Assembly (NCBI RefSeq): GCF_009870125.1
Contig: NC_046680.1
Span: forward strand, 16,821,501 to 16,885,500
Direction of reading: 5' to 3'
DNA from: Drosophila pseudoobscura
Taxonomy: Eukaryota > Arthropoda > Insecta > Diptera > Drosophilidae
DNA length: 64,000 nucleotides
Under the pieces are notes generated by a model. The model saw only the letters and a list, made by a program, of their open reading frames with translations, was not told the origin of the DNA and made no database searches. A program made the position numbers and the translations under genes. This document shows, one piece after another, positions 1 to 14,125 of the stretch (position 1 is the first letter of the stretch; the number at the start of each line of letters is the position of its first letter).

Positions 1-3000
1 TCAACGCTCGACTGGCTCGGAAGAGTGGTCGCTCCGCACACAGTACACAGCTCACAGATTGCGACTGTGAGATGCGTAAAAGATGCAAAAGTGCTAATGA
101 AATGTCCTTTTTAGCTCAGGGCAGATCAGCTCTGGGTCTAGGCAGCTGCCGTTGGGTCTGCTCTGATCCGGTCCGATCCCAGGCGTTGTCTTGTATGGCA
201 TGGCGAATGGAAATGCGTCTCGCAGCGTTCGAGGAGAGTAAAATTGCTCGCTCAATTGCGTTTTCTGAAGAGAGTTTGCGCTGGGAGTGCATGTCTGTAA
301 TTTGTGGCATGCCTTGGATGCAATTTGCTGGCCACCTCAAGTGGAATCCAGGGCATTAATATTCAATTTTCCAAGTGCAATACTTAGTGCAGCTTAGACT
401 TTAGCAGAGACTCGTCTGCTCTGCTTTGCTCTGCTCTGGTCTGCTGTGGAGGACTCTCGACTCTGTTCGGCCCAATTAGTTGCAATTGTTGCAGATTGCC
501 CTGAAACCAAAGGGGCTGCTGTTGCCACACAGCTGTTCTAGTTTCAGCCAGATTTTAGGCCAAATCAATTACACAGGGATGGACAAGTTAAGATTGCAAA
601 AGGGGGGGGCTATTTCTCTGATTTCGAAAGTGTATTACAGCTTCTGGACACAACCTTTCTCAGTGGGATTTCGGTTTTGTCTGGGGCGGGATCACCTGGC
701 CAGCCCTGGGAGGCCTCTCTCGTGAGGCAGCTGGGGAATAGCTGGCTCTCCCTCTCCAGCACTTTTGTTCCTCCTTGACAGCTGCCGGCCCTGCACCTGA
801 GCCAAACCGCAGGATAGTTAAACAACCTAAACAACAGTTAGCTTCCTAATAATGTCCAAAACAAAACAAAACAAAATATTCCTCCAGGATTGTGCCCAGC
901 ACGAGCCAGAGACGTCCTTCGAGACATTTTGCCGCAGCTTGACATTTATTTGAACCAAAATATTTGCAACGAATGAGCAGCAGTAGGCCAGAGTTCCCCG
1001 AATTGGGTACAAAGGATGCAGCAGCAGCAGCAGGAATTTCAGTAGTCGAAGGACTACCGAAACGGCAGCAGAAGCCTTGAAATTGCATTTTATGGCCTGC
1101 CATTAGGGCCGAGAGCTAAGCAGAGTTGATTGCAGCGAAGTGCTCCTTCGCAGCCAGCCTCAGGCGTGCCAAATCAGACATCCAGCCGGCAGTTGACATT
1201 TCCAAGCCAATCCCACTAACTAGGCCCGCGTCCACCCTGCGTCCAGAGTCCAGCGTCCAGCGACCACTGCGTATGCGTGGCCAATCGCGGTACGTGTGTC
1301 CAGCAGCTCCGGCTTCCCGTCTGCACGCGCACAAAGCGCATTTAGTCACAGCAAATTATGACAGGCATGGGTCGGGCAGGGCAGTTGCAGTGGCAGTAGA
1401 ATCACCTTGAGCGGCATTTAGTACACCCACCTGGTAGCCGGGACGGGAACAGGGACGGCCATTATCCTTTGGCAACAAAAAGCGTGGCTAAAGGCTCCCG
1501 GCCTGGCCGAAGCTAAGACAAATGTCACGTGCTATAAACAGAAATTAATGCCCTGCCCCTGTCCATTGGCCATTGTTAATAAGCGTTCCGAAATGGGAAT
1601 GTCGCAAGACGGGAAGACAGCAACATCTAGTAGGGGGGACAGGGATAGGGACATTGGACAGGAAGTGATAGAAAGAGAAACCGATCTCTGAATCCGGTTC
1701 AAGAAAGTTGCCTTTCCGTAGTGAAACCCCCAAGCAGATATTCCTACCATTTGAATATCAATGGAAATGGAAGATTCTTACCTTTTGTTGTCAGAGCTCC
1801 GCAAGGGCTCTAAGGTAATATGTCAACTCTTTTCTTTCTCTTAAATCTGTGGCTAACGAAAACTATCTCTCAAACAAAAGTACCTACGATTAGGTCCCTC
1901 TACTCTGGCATTAAAAACATGATGGAAACCCCTATTTGCATATGATGAAGCGCTTTTTTGTGGCACAAACTAACCAACAGAAAACGTAAGCCACAAAAAA
2001 CGAAAGCAGATCTAAAGAGAAGTTATTAAATGTTTAATGCAGCGCAACATGCAATGCAATTACGCACCCAGAAGGGAGTCGTGGGGGACGAGGAGGGGAA
2101 TCAGAGTGCACCAGAAAGCGGCAAAGGAAAACTTGTGACAAAAGCGCGGAAAAGCAGTGCCGGAAAACTTTTGCCATGCTGATGGAAAACGTTTTGTGCG
2201 GGCTTAAGCCAATTTGTGCCAAACACAAATCTGCAACAAGACAGCAAAAGAGAGCGGGCACTGTGGGCTAGGGGTTAAGGGGGGAAATACCAAATTAAAG
2301 TTAAAATGAAGTTTGGGCCAAGCGGCTTAAGGGAAACTACCAAATGTCATTGTCCCGACGCATAATGAGAACAGTTTTTCGAGTTTTTGCGAGAGTTCTT
2401 GGATTGCCAATCCCAAGTTTCCTCGGCCCGCAATCGGCCGACCCGACCCACCTGATTAAGCCGATAAGATCTACGACAAAGGGCAGACAGGCAGGCAGGC
2501 AGGCTGGGTTGGCCAGAACGGAACCTGATTAACGCATGAAAATGTCTGTAAGGATCCCTCCTCAGAGCCCTCTCGTAATTATCGGCAATTTCACGGTAAT
2601 AAAATCACAAGCGTGTAAAATTATGAATGATAACATTGACAGAGGCATGTGCAGGTGGACTTCACTTGCACAGTATTTAGGACCTGGACCCGGTCTTAAT
2701 CTCATCCCGGTCGCTATTGGCAACAATGTTGCTATACGCGCTAAGGGGCGTCACCCTCTTAAATAGCCGCAATTTTTATATTAAAATATTTATTAAACTT
2801 GTCGGGTGTTTCTTTTTTAAGTGCTGCTCCTTTCAGGCCATCATTTTTGGCAAGGTGTGAACGCGTCAATGTGCCAATGAAGCCAAAGGCTCAAGTTGAG
2901 ACCCAAACAGCTGTTGCTCTTTGCCCCTTTTCGAGAGCGTAATTAGGCTCCTCTTTGGGTAATTAATAAAAATGAAACCCGTTACAGAAAATTGTGCGCC

Positions 3001-6000
3001 AGCCCGCGGCAGACTTTGTGACGCTGATTGCCAGGCAACACAAACATTGATATTCCATGGGGGGAAAATGTCTTAGAGGAGGACACTGCGTCCACTTTCA
3101 CCTTAAACGTGGGAACTTAACTCCAACCGATCTGAATGGCCTGTGACATGTTCTATGCGATTGTTGCGCCTGTCAAAATATTGAAAGAGACCAAATACAC
3201 GAAAAGCCACTGAATTGAGAGGAAAATGTCTCAAAGAAGCCGTCTCCAGTCCTCAAGATTCGCAAACTCATTGCGGCAGCCATCAAAAGATGAGAACCTG
3301 TATATACTCGTATATACAATAAAACATGACATTCTTCCCACCTTTATTAACTAATTTGCCAAGGTTGAGCGGCGAGCGGTGGACTGACAAAGGGCCAAAG
3401 ACTTCTAATTGCCACAGGCCGCACTTCTTTGAGCCACACACGATGACGCAGATTGAGGCGGCAGCAGAGGGCCAAGACCCACCTTAATACGATTCCCGAA
3501 AGACAACAAATTGTCACCGTCATCGTTTTGGCTTTGCGTGTGGCGCACCGAGCCCACTCCCTGTATGAGCCAACGGATTGGTTCTGCCACTGGACAATAG
3601 AGCAGCAGCCGAGGCAGCGGCAGAAGCCTTGGGAAAATGTCGCCATGGTCGTTGTCAATTGCTATTGTCACCTGAGCAAGGCTTTCTCTGGTTCGGGGGC
3701 TGCCGCCCCTGTTCCTGTTGTCCTTTTGATGCCACTCCCCTGTTCCTCTCTGATTGTCGGATCCATTGTTTGTGCCACATTTTGTTGTGCTGCGGCTCAT
3801 GGGCCCACACCTAAACTCATCTGCTGCTGCTGCACTTTGCATGGGCCGGGGCCTCCGTTTGATCCTTCTACCTTGGCCCGAATCAGCTCGTTTTGGCCTT
3901 TGTTGCTTGTCGGTCGATTTGTTTTCATTTGAAACTCATTTGGCTGCACTTGCGCTTCCTTAAAGTGTTCTTCCCAGACGCAATTCGGGTTTGGGCCGGG
4001 GTCGGCGGCCTCTTTCTTCTGTCCGCTCGAGCGATGTGCAATTGTTTGCGCTCAATTGCCAAACGGAAAATCACAGAAAGAAAACTGTTCTGAAGCCTCC
4101 CCTAGCGGCCTGCCAATTGTTTTGTGTATCTGCGTGTGTGTGGTCTGGAACCAGCTCCTGCTCCTCCATACTCGATGGGAATCAGTGCAGGCTCAGAAAG
4201 CAGTGCATTTCGGCTCCTGACTTTGCATATGCTGAACATGCTCGACTCTGGACCCTGATGAGGTGGGTCTGGGACCACTGCAGGGGTCCGACTTTTGCCA
4301 GTGCGGTTCATCGCCAGAGAAGCAAGGCCAGCGGTACAGTGGGTCAGATTTATCAGACACTGTTACAATACTTATTATGCGACCCTGTACGATGGATAGT
4401 TGTTACTGCATTTAAATGCCGCAAAAGGATTACAGAGCCAGAGAGATATTCGATCCACTCAATTTTGCATGGGCCCTCGCTCCACTGTGCTTAGATGATT
4501 GTGTACCCGGTTCGATGTTTGGAAGCTGAAACTGTTTTGCATGATTGACTGTTTGACATAATGAAACGCATGCAAGAGCAACCGTTGCCGAAAGCTGGCC
4601 AGTAACCAGATTTGGGTGCTCCGTTAACAGAGCCCCCACTTCACTCCACTGCCCCTTGCCGCACACGACACGACCCCATTCCAGACCCACGCATTGCGGC
4701 GCTCTGCTGGCACTAATCAAGTGCAATGTTGGCCCGGTCCGGTCCGGTTCGGTTCGGTCTGGTCCAGGAGCCATTCATTGGGAGAGCCATCATGGTCTAC
4801 ATTCAGTATTGTGGTTTACTGGATGCTGCCTTTTCTTTTATCAACGTTGGCTCAGGTCCGGGCTGTCACTCGCCTTCTGGTGGGTTGTTGCAGGGGGCCG
4901 GCTGCCGGGGACCGGGTACGGGTTGCTGGTGTTCTGTTACGTACTGTTATGCTCCTGCTGTTGTTGGTGGCGCCACAGAGCTCTAATCAGTCCTTGCACA
5001 ACATGGAGCAGAGAAATCGCCCAGTCAGTCGGACACTCAGTCATTCACTCAGTCGAGGGTCGGGCCAATGCAGTTCATCGGCTCTGGTTCGCTCGGGGGG
5101 AGCTCGGGGAAGGGGCTAATGAAAATGAAAATCTGTGTCATTGTGCATAGCTCGCATATTGAACAGGCTGGGAGGGAGGACGGACGTCCATTGTCCACAC
5201 TCTCAGCACTTTCATCTTCAGCTGCCGGACTTGGAGCACACAAATTGGCTCTGACATTCTGGGGGGATAGATGGCCAGGTAATTGCTTAGGACGGCAGAC
5301 AGGTAGGTACATAAGTGTAGACCCCGCATGTTGACAACACTTTAAAGCTTTTTTACATGCTCTTTCTGGTGGTGAAGTGAGTGCTGTTCCCATACAAACA
5401 CTCGTACGCCGCATTCTCTTACTTGCAACACTGTTCCAAAGACAGATCGCTTCCAATTTAATGAATAACTACAGATGCCGCCGCCCCCTAACCATCGGAT
5501 GCTCAATTTGCAAGTGTATACATACAATGGCCCGGCATTTGGGATGGAACCTTTGATTCCTGCTCATAATTTATGTATGAGTTCAGTGCGAAACGTGTGT
5601 GGGCTCAAAGAGCCGTCCAAAGAGTGTCGGAAGAGTGAGAAGAGTCAAAGAAAGATGACAAGAGCGGAGCTATTAAAACAAACGCCCACCGACAGTCGAC
5701 AGTGGAGAGTCGACATCCGAGAGTCGAGAGTCGGCATGGATGACATGCATTTGCTTTAAGAAGTGATGAAAGTGTCTCACAATCCACAAAGACAACCCAG
5801 GCGGCAGCTTCAGAGACGGAGACATAGAGACGACACCCACGCACGACAGGAGCAAAGAGAGGACTCCCAAACGAGGGACAACGAACAGTGACAGGGACCC
5901 GGGACGCGGGACCCGGGGCGTTACTAATTTGTGTCACATTTTTTGTGTGCTGCTCGCCGGGAAATTTGCTACACTTGTTACACGGTTCACACGCTGCCCG

Positions 6001-8094
6001 AGCATCTTCCGGCTCGACTCTGACTCCTGACTCCCGCATTGTGACCTTTCTTTTTTGTCTTTTGGCAATGATAGTATTTGCGGTAGGTCCACATCATCGA
6101 TCGAGTGTGCCGTGGCAGGGGCAGCCTCATTCATCTTGCCTGCGGCCGATGACAGTAGTCGTAGCCTCAGAGCCAAACCAAAGCCGGAAAGTTGTCTCCT
6201 CGGGCATTACTAATTGACAATTCGATACGAGAATGTGTGACTTTTGGCAGTTTTCGGCTGGCAGACATGTGAGACGGAGAGATGGGCTCTCTGTGCAGCG
6301 TGGGCGGGCAGAGACCGCATATTAAGCATGCACCGTCGGGGTGGTATGCAACGGAGACGTCAAGCGGTCTGGCCCGTCCATAAGGAAGCCAGAGGTACAG
6401 TCGACCAATTGGCCCAAGGAGGCAAATGGAGCGAGCGGCCCATCAAAGCGGCCTACATTCACTTTCAATGGCACGGAGGTCTCATCGTTTGATGTTTTCA
6501 ACAACTGATGCCAGTGGTTTGGCTCTCCAAGTGTTTTGCAAAGAAAGAAAGTTCGGAGTTTGGGTGGTCCAGAAGTATCCGGATAAATATCTATGATTAT
6601 TGCATGACGAATCATCAGCAAACTATTCCGATAGGCTCCGATATCATTTTAAATTCTGATTTCCTTCTCTTTGGTGCACTTTTTTTGCCACTTCAAGCTC
6701 CTCCTTTCATCGTAATCTCTCATCGCCGGCTACTCAAATTCTTGGTTTATGTTCGAGAGTAGTTTTTGCCAGCCACCCAGCGGGTGAATGTTAATCAGAG
6801 TTCCCGTTGCTGGCCGCCTCCCCCTCGTACATTTCGAGATGAGCTCAAGTTTCACTTAGAATCGCGTTGGCCTCCCTTTCAGGCCCCCCCCTTGACCAGC
6901 AATCGGGGTATGCTTTTATGTGCGTTGAACGCTTTTGGCCATGATTTGGCGTACGCCATTTAATCAGCGATATCTGCAACACCTGCCACAGCCCGCCAGG
7001 CCCAACCCCGGCCACGGCCTCGACTCGAGCTGCAGCTTCAGCTCCTGGAGCGGCAATAACGAGATAAAGAAAAGCAGCAGCAGCAGATCCAAACGCCTGC
7101 ACTTCCTGTTTGTGTGAGCCGGGAGTCGCTTCAAGAGCTTGGACATGGACCAGGGCCTGGCCCCAACGTTCTATCGCCAGTTCTGTGGCTTTAACTTGAA
7201 TCGGAATGGATTTTGCTGAAGTGGCAGAGACCAGACAGGGAGCACGGGAGCAGAAGCAGCAGCAGCAGCAGCTCTCAAGAGTGCACGGCGGCGCTGTTGG
7301 CTCTGAAATTAATTAAGTTGACTTCTGGCATTGGCAATGCAGGAGCAGCAGCCCACTCTTATCCCCTGGCCGGGACTAGCCATCAATTGCAAGCGGAAGT
7401 CGTAAGTTTTGGCATTGGGTTTTCCGGACACTCCCGGCAAGTGTGGAAATTATGAAAAATGAAACCGAGGACAACTAACGAGCTGAGACCCCGTCCCAGT
7501 CCCCTTTCTCAGCTGTGGCGCCATTCGGATTGGGATGCTGCTCGATCAGGCGCACATGTTGCCGGCGAGTCGCCGCCTAATTGATGAACTGCTCACAGCT
7601 CTGTGGCCCACTCCATTGCGAGACCACATGCTCATCCAATTCCATCCCCATCTCCACTTCCAGTTTCAGTTTCAGCTCCAGTTGAGTTCGTTCTTTGTGG
7701 CTGTGCGTAGGCGCAGAAATATTATTTACAAATTGATTAATTGTTGTTTATTGGAAGTCATCGTCAGTGAAGAGTAGTTCGCCAAGTTGATAAATGAACT
7801 TGGAGCCCTGTGTGGCCTAGACCTCGTCGCTGGTGTCATTCCCCAACCGCCAGACATAATCCTCAGTCCCCCAGCACCAAGCACCAAGCACAATGCCCGA
7901 TTCAGCCCCAATTGCAGCCACCCAAAGGTCAACCCATCAGTCATAAGCTAAGCACACCTCAAATGCCAGCGACAGTTGGGAGTAGGAATGCAATTGGTAA
8001 AAATATGTACGCGCATGTGTCTGGGGAATTAGCCGACTGACATGACGACTGGACCTGCGACTGCGACTGCGACTGACTGGCTTACCCAACTGTC

Positions 8095-8126
<32 letters not shown>

Positions 8127-9900
8127 CAAACTGTCACACTCCGAGTCTGAGGTATTGGGCACAATACCGACAATGACTGACATTTGTAATTGATTTCCAA
8201 AGCGCCTTAGCTTTAGATTACAGCACATTAGCGGGCAATGAATGGGAGTGGGAATGGAGTGGGATCTGGGTGAGGTCTGCCACTTCAGACAGAACTGTGC
8301 TGCAGGTTGGGGGGCCACCTTATAGCGATGATGGAAACGTGTGAGGAGAACCAACCAACATCCGACTGCAGTTCCCTTTCAACTTTAATTATTCAGGATA
8401 GGATTATCTAATCTGTTTCGTTTCGAATCAGAGTGCTTTCCCTTGTCGCCCGATGCTTATCAAATATGTAGTCTTACTTGCTCCACTCTATATTGGATCG
8501 ATCTATACATCAGATCCGACACGAACACACACTTACACGTACACGTACACGCTGAGGAAAGTAAAACTTGTCATAAAAATTAAAATCAAATTCGACTTAA
8601 CTGCCAGCCACAGCATTGCAGCTCCAACAAACTTGTATGCACATTTCAAAGTACATAAAATAATTTAAAGGCCATCATTAACATTATCGCATCGCAGTCG
8701 GGTCGATAAGCTGGCAACAGGCGGCGCAGGGCGGTCTCCAGGTGGATCCATAAACAAAGCCTAATCCAAAACCCAAAACCGAAGCCAGTACCAACCTCAA
8801 CACTTTCCTTTCGACGCCCGTTGCGTTTGGCTTTTTATGGACTCGAAATTTAACGCCATTTGATGAGAGTTTGAGTGCGGGTTTGGGCTTGAGATTTGTT
8901 TGTGGCTCTTTTAATTAAAAGTAAAACCAGGTTAAGTATTGAGCAAAAGCGCAGCATGTGTTGCCCCTCCAGAAAGACGGATCTCTCGTCTCTCATCGGC
9001 CATTAAAGGCGCGCGTAAATCTCCCGCTTGGCCAACTACAAAGGGCCATCAAATCAAAGTTCATTAGTTGTGAAAACACTAGTCGTCAAATCTCAGATGC
9101 CTGATATTGTATTCTAAATCTGTGATTGTCACTGCCGGCAAACGGGGATCCATCATACTGATTTTGTGGGCAAATGCAGCTGCCAATTCTGAAATTAGGC
9201 TCGCTGTTCTCCCTCGCTTTTGGCCAACTGGCAAAAGACGAAATTTCGTCTCGCTCAAAATCCAATTTGAAATGCGATCTGGAACGAATGACGAATACAC
9301 ACCGGGAAAACGGGACAAACAGGACACGACCTGGCCTCGGACCTGGACCTGGACAATGGCAAAGCGTGAAAATCCTTTTGAGCACAAATTTTCCTTTGTC
9401 GAGTCGAAGGCAAGAAAACTCAAGTGTGAAAATTACTTGTGGCGGCATTCGCATCTGCAAAAATTCCAATGCCCCACTGACAGGCATCCGCAAAATCCTA
9501 TAATTGGATTAGAGCCCATGGAAAAAGGTGCGTAAATGGAAGTAAAATGGTCGTGTAAACTATTTGCGGTTAAACGATCACCGGCCTCCACCCAATTTCA
9601 GGCCAACTTTCAAATGGTATTCGGTGTTAATCTGTGCAACTATCCCAGATTTAGGTCAGCAGCGCACAGCCCCCAGCACATTTCATTATAATTATAATTA
9701 TTATTGAAAAAGTTCGCATCATAAAAACCAAACTGTGCCGCACCTTCAACCGAACTTTTTAATGGCCAACAATGCACTGGCGCAGCCTCTGCCTCTGCCC
9801 CTGCCTCAGTCCCAGTCAGGGCCCCAAACGATCCACTGCCAGAGAGCTAATGAAAACTCCCCGTCGCGTTAATGAGTCAAAGTGCTGAAATTATTTGCAT
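1..9900. other. No supported gene; unique-looking non-coding DNA
   Basis: I read both strands and found no exon with matching splice phases, no RNA gene and no recognisable transposon. It holds short repeats (GCAGGCAGG near 2487, CTGTC near 8101) and scattered AT-rich runs. The 9079-9535 stretch is open in four frames at once but shows no coding signature. Confidence 0.6.
8055..8124. repeat. CTGCGA hexamer array followed by TGTC microsatellite
   Basis: Three to four CTGCGA units at 8055-8078, then about six TGTC units at 8101-8124. Confidence 0.85.
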
Positions 9901-10779
9901 TCACTTTGCCGCTCGATATACATATGTATGTATGTATGAATTTATTGTGGCCGTGCACGAAAGTTCATAAATCAGCAGATCCGAGAGTTTTTCAATGAAA
10001 CCAAAGCTAAAAAGAAATTTTCAGAGATAGCGAGAGGTCGATGTTGCTGCTGGCGCTGGAAAAATGCTGCGCGGTGCAGGGCATGCAAAAAGTTAACCAT
10101 TCAAATTAAGCTTAAATTAATTGCTGGCCAGCAAAAAAAGTAACTCAAACACAACTAGTTTTTGCTCCAAAATGTTGCCAACTAATTGAAAATATATATC
10201 ACGCATGCCACATGTGGGGGTCGGTTCGCATATGCAGAGTGCCAGCCGAGCACCGCCCCTACCGCACCGTAACGCCTCCGTCGACTACGCTCCACATGAG
10301 TGGAAAGTGGTTCAGTGGTGCAATTGAAATTGCAATTGCAACTGACGGTGGGCGCCACCACCTTTTTTTTGGGGGGGAAACTGGTTAGCGCTGCAATTTA
10401 TTTTGGCACAGCAAAATGCCATAAAATCGAAAATTATATGGTAAAGTTAATTAAAAGCCAGAGCAACTCTATTCAAAATCCATTTTTGACAGACATTCTT
10501 ATCTAATATAGAAAATGTAATGCAGACGAGCGTGGATAGGTTTATGTGTGTGAAAAGTTGAAATGAATTGACTAGGGGTGTGATGATGGATCAATTATGT
10601 TTTAAATTATAATTTTGTTTACAATTTAATCAACTTTCGTATACCCACAGCATATTAGGAGGTGTCGTATCGTTGGATTATTTTCAGATTAGATTATAAT
10701 CATTTGGCTGTGCATAAATTGACAACGAGATTATTCTCAGTGTATCATATGTTGTTCTTTTTCTTGTCTCCGTTACGTT

Positions 10780-10990
10780 GCTGATCTGTTACATTTGTCA
10801 TTCTCCCATTCCATTGTCGAACGTACTCGTGTTGCTGGGAGAGTGCGTATTGAGGGACAGACACGATCAAACACGATCATAAATGCGAGCCGATAAGAGC
10901 TGTCGTCGGTCGTATGCTGAGTGCAAGCACGAGATAGAGAGAGAGTGCGGAAGGCAAGGCCCCGAATAACGTCGTACAAAGCAGCAACAA
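10780..10990. promoter_or_regulatory. Small GAGAG cluster
   Basis: GGGAGAGTGCG, GATAGAGAGAGAGTGCGG and related purine runs lie within about 150 bp, flanked by AT-rich DNA. It may be an enhancer or promoter fragment. There is no TATA/Inr pair I would defend. Confidence 0.2.
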
Positions 10991-13055
10991 TAAGCGGAGA
11001 ACAACAAATGCAAACCTGTGAATGTATTCGCATTCTTCTCTTTGAAATACAAATTATTTAATTTCCACTTTAAATCGTTTAACAGCATGCATTGCATTCG
11101 AACCGTCAATACGGTTGCTCAACCAAACTTAAATGCGCCATCATTTGATTATTAATGGGCAATTCATTTCATTTGAGAAAGCAAATTGATTATCTGCCCG
11201 GACACAGGCACGGGCCCGGCCAGTGTAAACCAGGCTAATGGCCATACAGAGTGCATATGCAACGAAAAAAAACCACAACAACAACAACAGCAGCAACACA
11301 AACAAGCGAATTTTCTAACCATAATTTCCTGTTGGGCAAACGGAAAATTTACGAGCACAATTGTTAGATACGGTTGCCAGGCGGCCGCAAACATGATCAA
11401 TTACAGTGCAAATGCGCAATGCTGTGAAAAATGCAGCGAAAATTCGCACAAAATAAACAAACAGAACTCTGTATGAAGGAGACTCAGATGGGGATTGGGG
11501 ACTGCGAACTGGAGGACTGTGGGCGCGGTTCATGCGAGCAGTCGGCTGTTGTTTTAGCCTCTTGATTAATCGAGGCTAGTTGCGAGTGGCAATGGCGAAA
11601 TTAGCCATACGAGATAGCGCCCGCAAACTCGACCAGAGTCGGGCTCGAAACACCCACGCGACAGCCATGAACCATGCGAAACAATTATGCAAATTTTGTG
11701 TGAGAAACAATGTACAGAAATCATTACGAGACGCAAATTAATTACGGGGCTGGAACACACACAGAAAAACCAGTAACCATTTACTGGTATATATGTACAT
11801 ACATATATCCACAAACAGCAGCTGCAATTGAATCAAGGTGGGATGGATGGCAGAGTGGGTGGGAGAGGAGAGGAGAGGAGACAACGCCTGGTTCTGTCTC
11901 GCTAATGAGACAATTGCAATTGTTTGCCCCAAAACTTTCCTCACTGCGTCTGTTTGGCCTGGCCTGCACGCTTGTCTGGCTGTCATTAAGATGCAGCTTA
12001 GTCGCTTGTCTCTTGTCTCGTCAGCAACATGTGGCAACTGCAGCTGCAACTGCTGCAACAACACCTTGACGTGAGCCCCACAACTGACCCAATTCTCAGC
12101 ATTGCATCCCGGCAACCCGGCATCAGTGGCATTGTCAACGCTGTCGTAATGTGACATAAGGTGCAGGCAATTTCAGCTTCAATTACACTGTGCAACAGCG
12201 TTTCGGAGCTGTACGTGTACTCGTAAGTTGTTCTACATAGGCAAAGACTCAAATCAAGGCTTGTCTCGTGTTGCAAGTCCACCAATATGGGCAGAACCTG
12301 GATACAACTATCAGGTTTTGCTGCGAGAAGAGAACTCTCTTCGATTACCCATTCTTTGCTGATCAGTGTCATCAGCATCTTCATTACCGATGGAAGCCTA
12401 GCTGTCTGGCACAGCATCTTAATTTGTTAAGTGTCTGTTGCATGGTCTGTTGCATGGCCGAGGACGGGGATGTGTGTGCTGCTGTGCGGCTTAGTTAGGC
12501 GCAACTGTCATCATTATTTTTCCAATATGCATTTAGCGTTTTATGGACATGCGTGTCTGCAGCTTTGGCGACTGCGACTGCGGCTGAGACCTGACCAGAT
12601 GCCTAATCAGCATCTCATATTGTTGCAGTTGAAGTTGCAGTGGCCGCAACTCCGCTGTTGATGCATGTGGCACGCAATTGCTGACCATTGTTTAGATCTC
12701 TCTCTCGCCGTCGCTGACTCTGTCTCTGTCTGAGGCACTGAGACACACATCCTTGGCCATTGAACTTGTTGGTGAGCCTTTCGTGACACTCGTAGCAGTC
12801 TCGTCATCATCGGAACCATCATCATCAGCATCCTCATCAATGCCGTTGTTTATGCGAGTATTTCATAGACATTTTTCCGGGTCCAAGCGGCAATTGACGT
12901 CGCTTGACGTCTTAATTCTCTGGCTGCCGTCTCCGTCGCCGTCAAGTTGCCAAAGCACTTGAGGAGGCTTCTTCATCATCTGCTGGCCACATCTCCTCCA
13001 GCTGAAACCTTCGTGTGTGTGCGTGCAGTGACGCCTCCCAGACCTTCCAGACTTT

Positions 13056-13076
13056 CACACACACACACACACACAC
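13056..13076. repeat. (CA)n microsatellite
   Basis: About ten uninterrupted CA units. Confidence 0.9.
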
Positions 13077-13216
13077 TTGAGAGGCATCCACTGGGTTTTC
13101 GGTTACCATTAATTGCAATTGCGTGTCCCAAAGCTTACTGCTTGCTGCTTCTGGCCATTGTTTGTCTTTGTTTCTTTCTTTCTTTCGTTCATATTTCCCC
13201 GAGTACTTCCTCCGAG

Positions 13217-13232
13217 TTTTTTTTTTTTTTTT
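13217..13232. repeat. T16 homopolymer
   Basis: Uninterrupted run of T, preceded by CTTTCTTTCTTTC-like sequence. Confidence 0.9.
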
Positions 13233-14079
13233 GTTGAGGAGCGGTTCGGGGCATAATATGCTGCCAATAATGCAGTTTTGGCCTACGCTCTGGCTCTGTA
13301 AACAAACATTGATCTTGAAAAATTATATTTACTCAAGTCATCAGCATCGTCATCATCCCATCCGTCGTCGTCGTTGGGGATTGTTTTCTTTGCTGATTGC
13401 TGTGTACGAGGAGGAGTGCGAGACCCAGCAGATGGATGACTCTCCGACGACAGACCTCTCCACAGCCCTGCCACCACGGTGGTGGTGAAGGGCATCTATG
13501 GCATTGGCAAAAACCTTATGTGAGGTCAGGCATGCGGCATGCGGCAAACTGCATGCAAGCACCTTTCCGAGAGGTGTTGATATTTGCTTATTAAACACGG
13601 GACGCTTTTTGTGGGCCCTGGCCAAATAAGTTGACTGCTTAATGAGCCCAATCACGTTAATTTCTTGGCCAAATATTGGCCATTGGTGGAGCTCGTGCGG
13701 AAAGGCTTACGCTGGATGCGCTCTCACCAGGCAGTCCCACACTAAAGGTCGGTCAAATGAGTCCCGTAATATTTCACGCATAAATAGCCGCACCGAAACG
13801 GTATTCGTTCCAAGGGCGTTGCAGCTACAAAGGAACATTTTTCTCAATCAGAATCCAGCGACTAACTAACTGGCAAGGAATACATCCACAACTATAGCCG
13901 AATCCACAGCTACAGCAACAGCAACAGCTACATCATCGATCTTGTCTATCAATAGAGACGGCCACAAGAGGAGTACCAAAGGCCAGTTGGTGTAGCTGCA
14001 GCACGTGAGGCAACATCATCAGCAGACACCCACAAAACCTGCAACCTGCTGCAACTTGTTGCACCCAGCAGAAAACAGC

Positions 14080-14125
14080 AACGGCAAAGGCAACAGCAAC
14101 GGCAACGGCAACAGCAATGGCAACG
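14080..14125. repeat. GGCAAC/AGCAAC degenerate hexamer array
   Basis: Alternating GGCAAC and CAGCAAC units. The antisense strand reads as a Leu/Pro-rich artefact frame. Confidence 0.8.

Noticed and set aside
9079..9535. Region open in four frames on both strands
   Set aside because: Several frames open at once points to a local lack of stop triplets; no frame shows consistent third-position preference.
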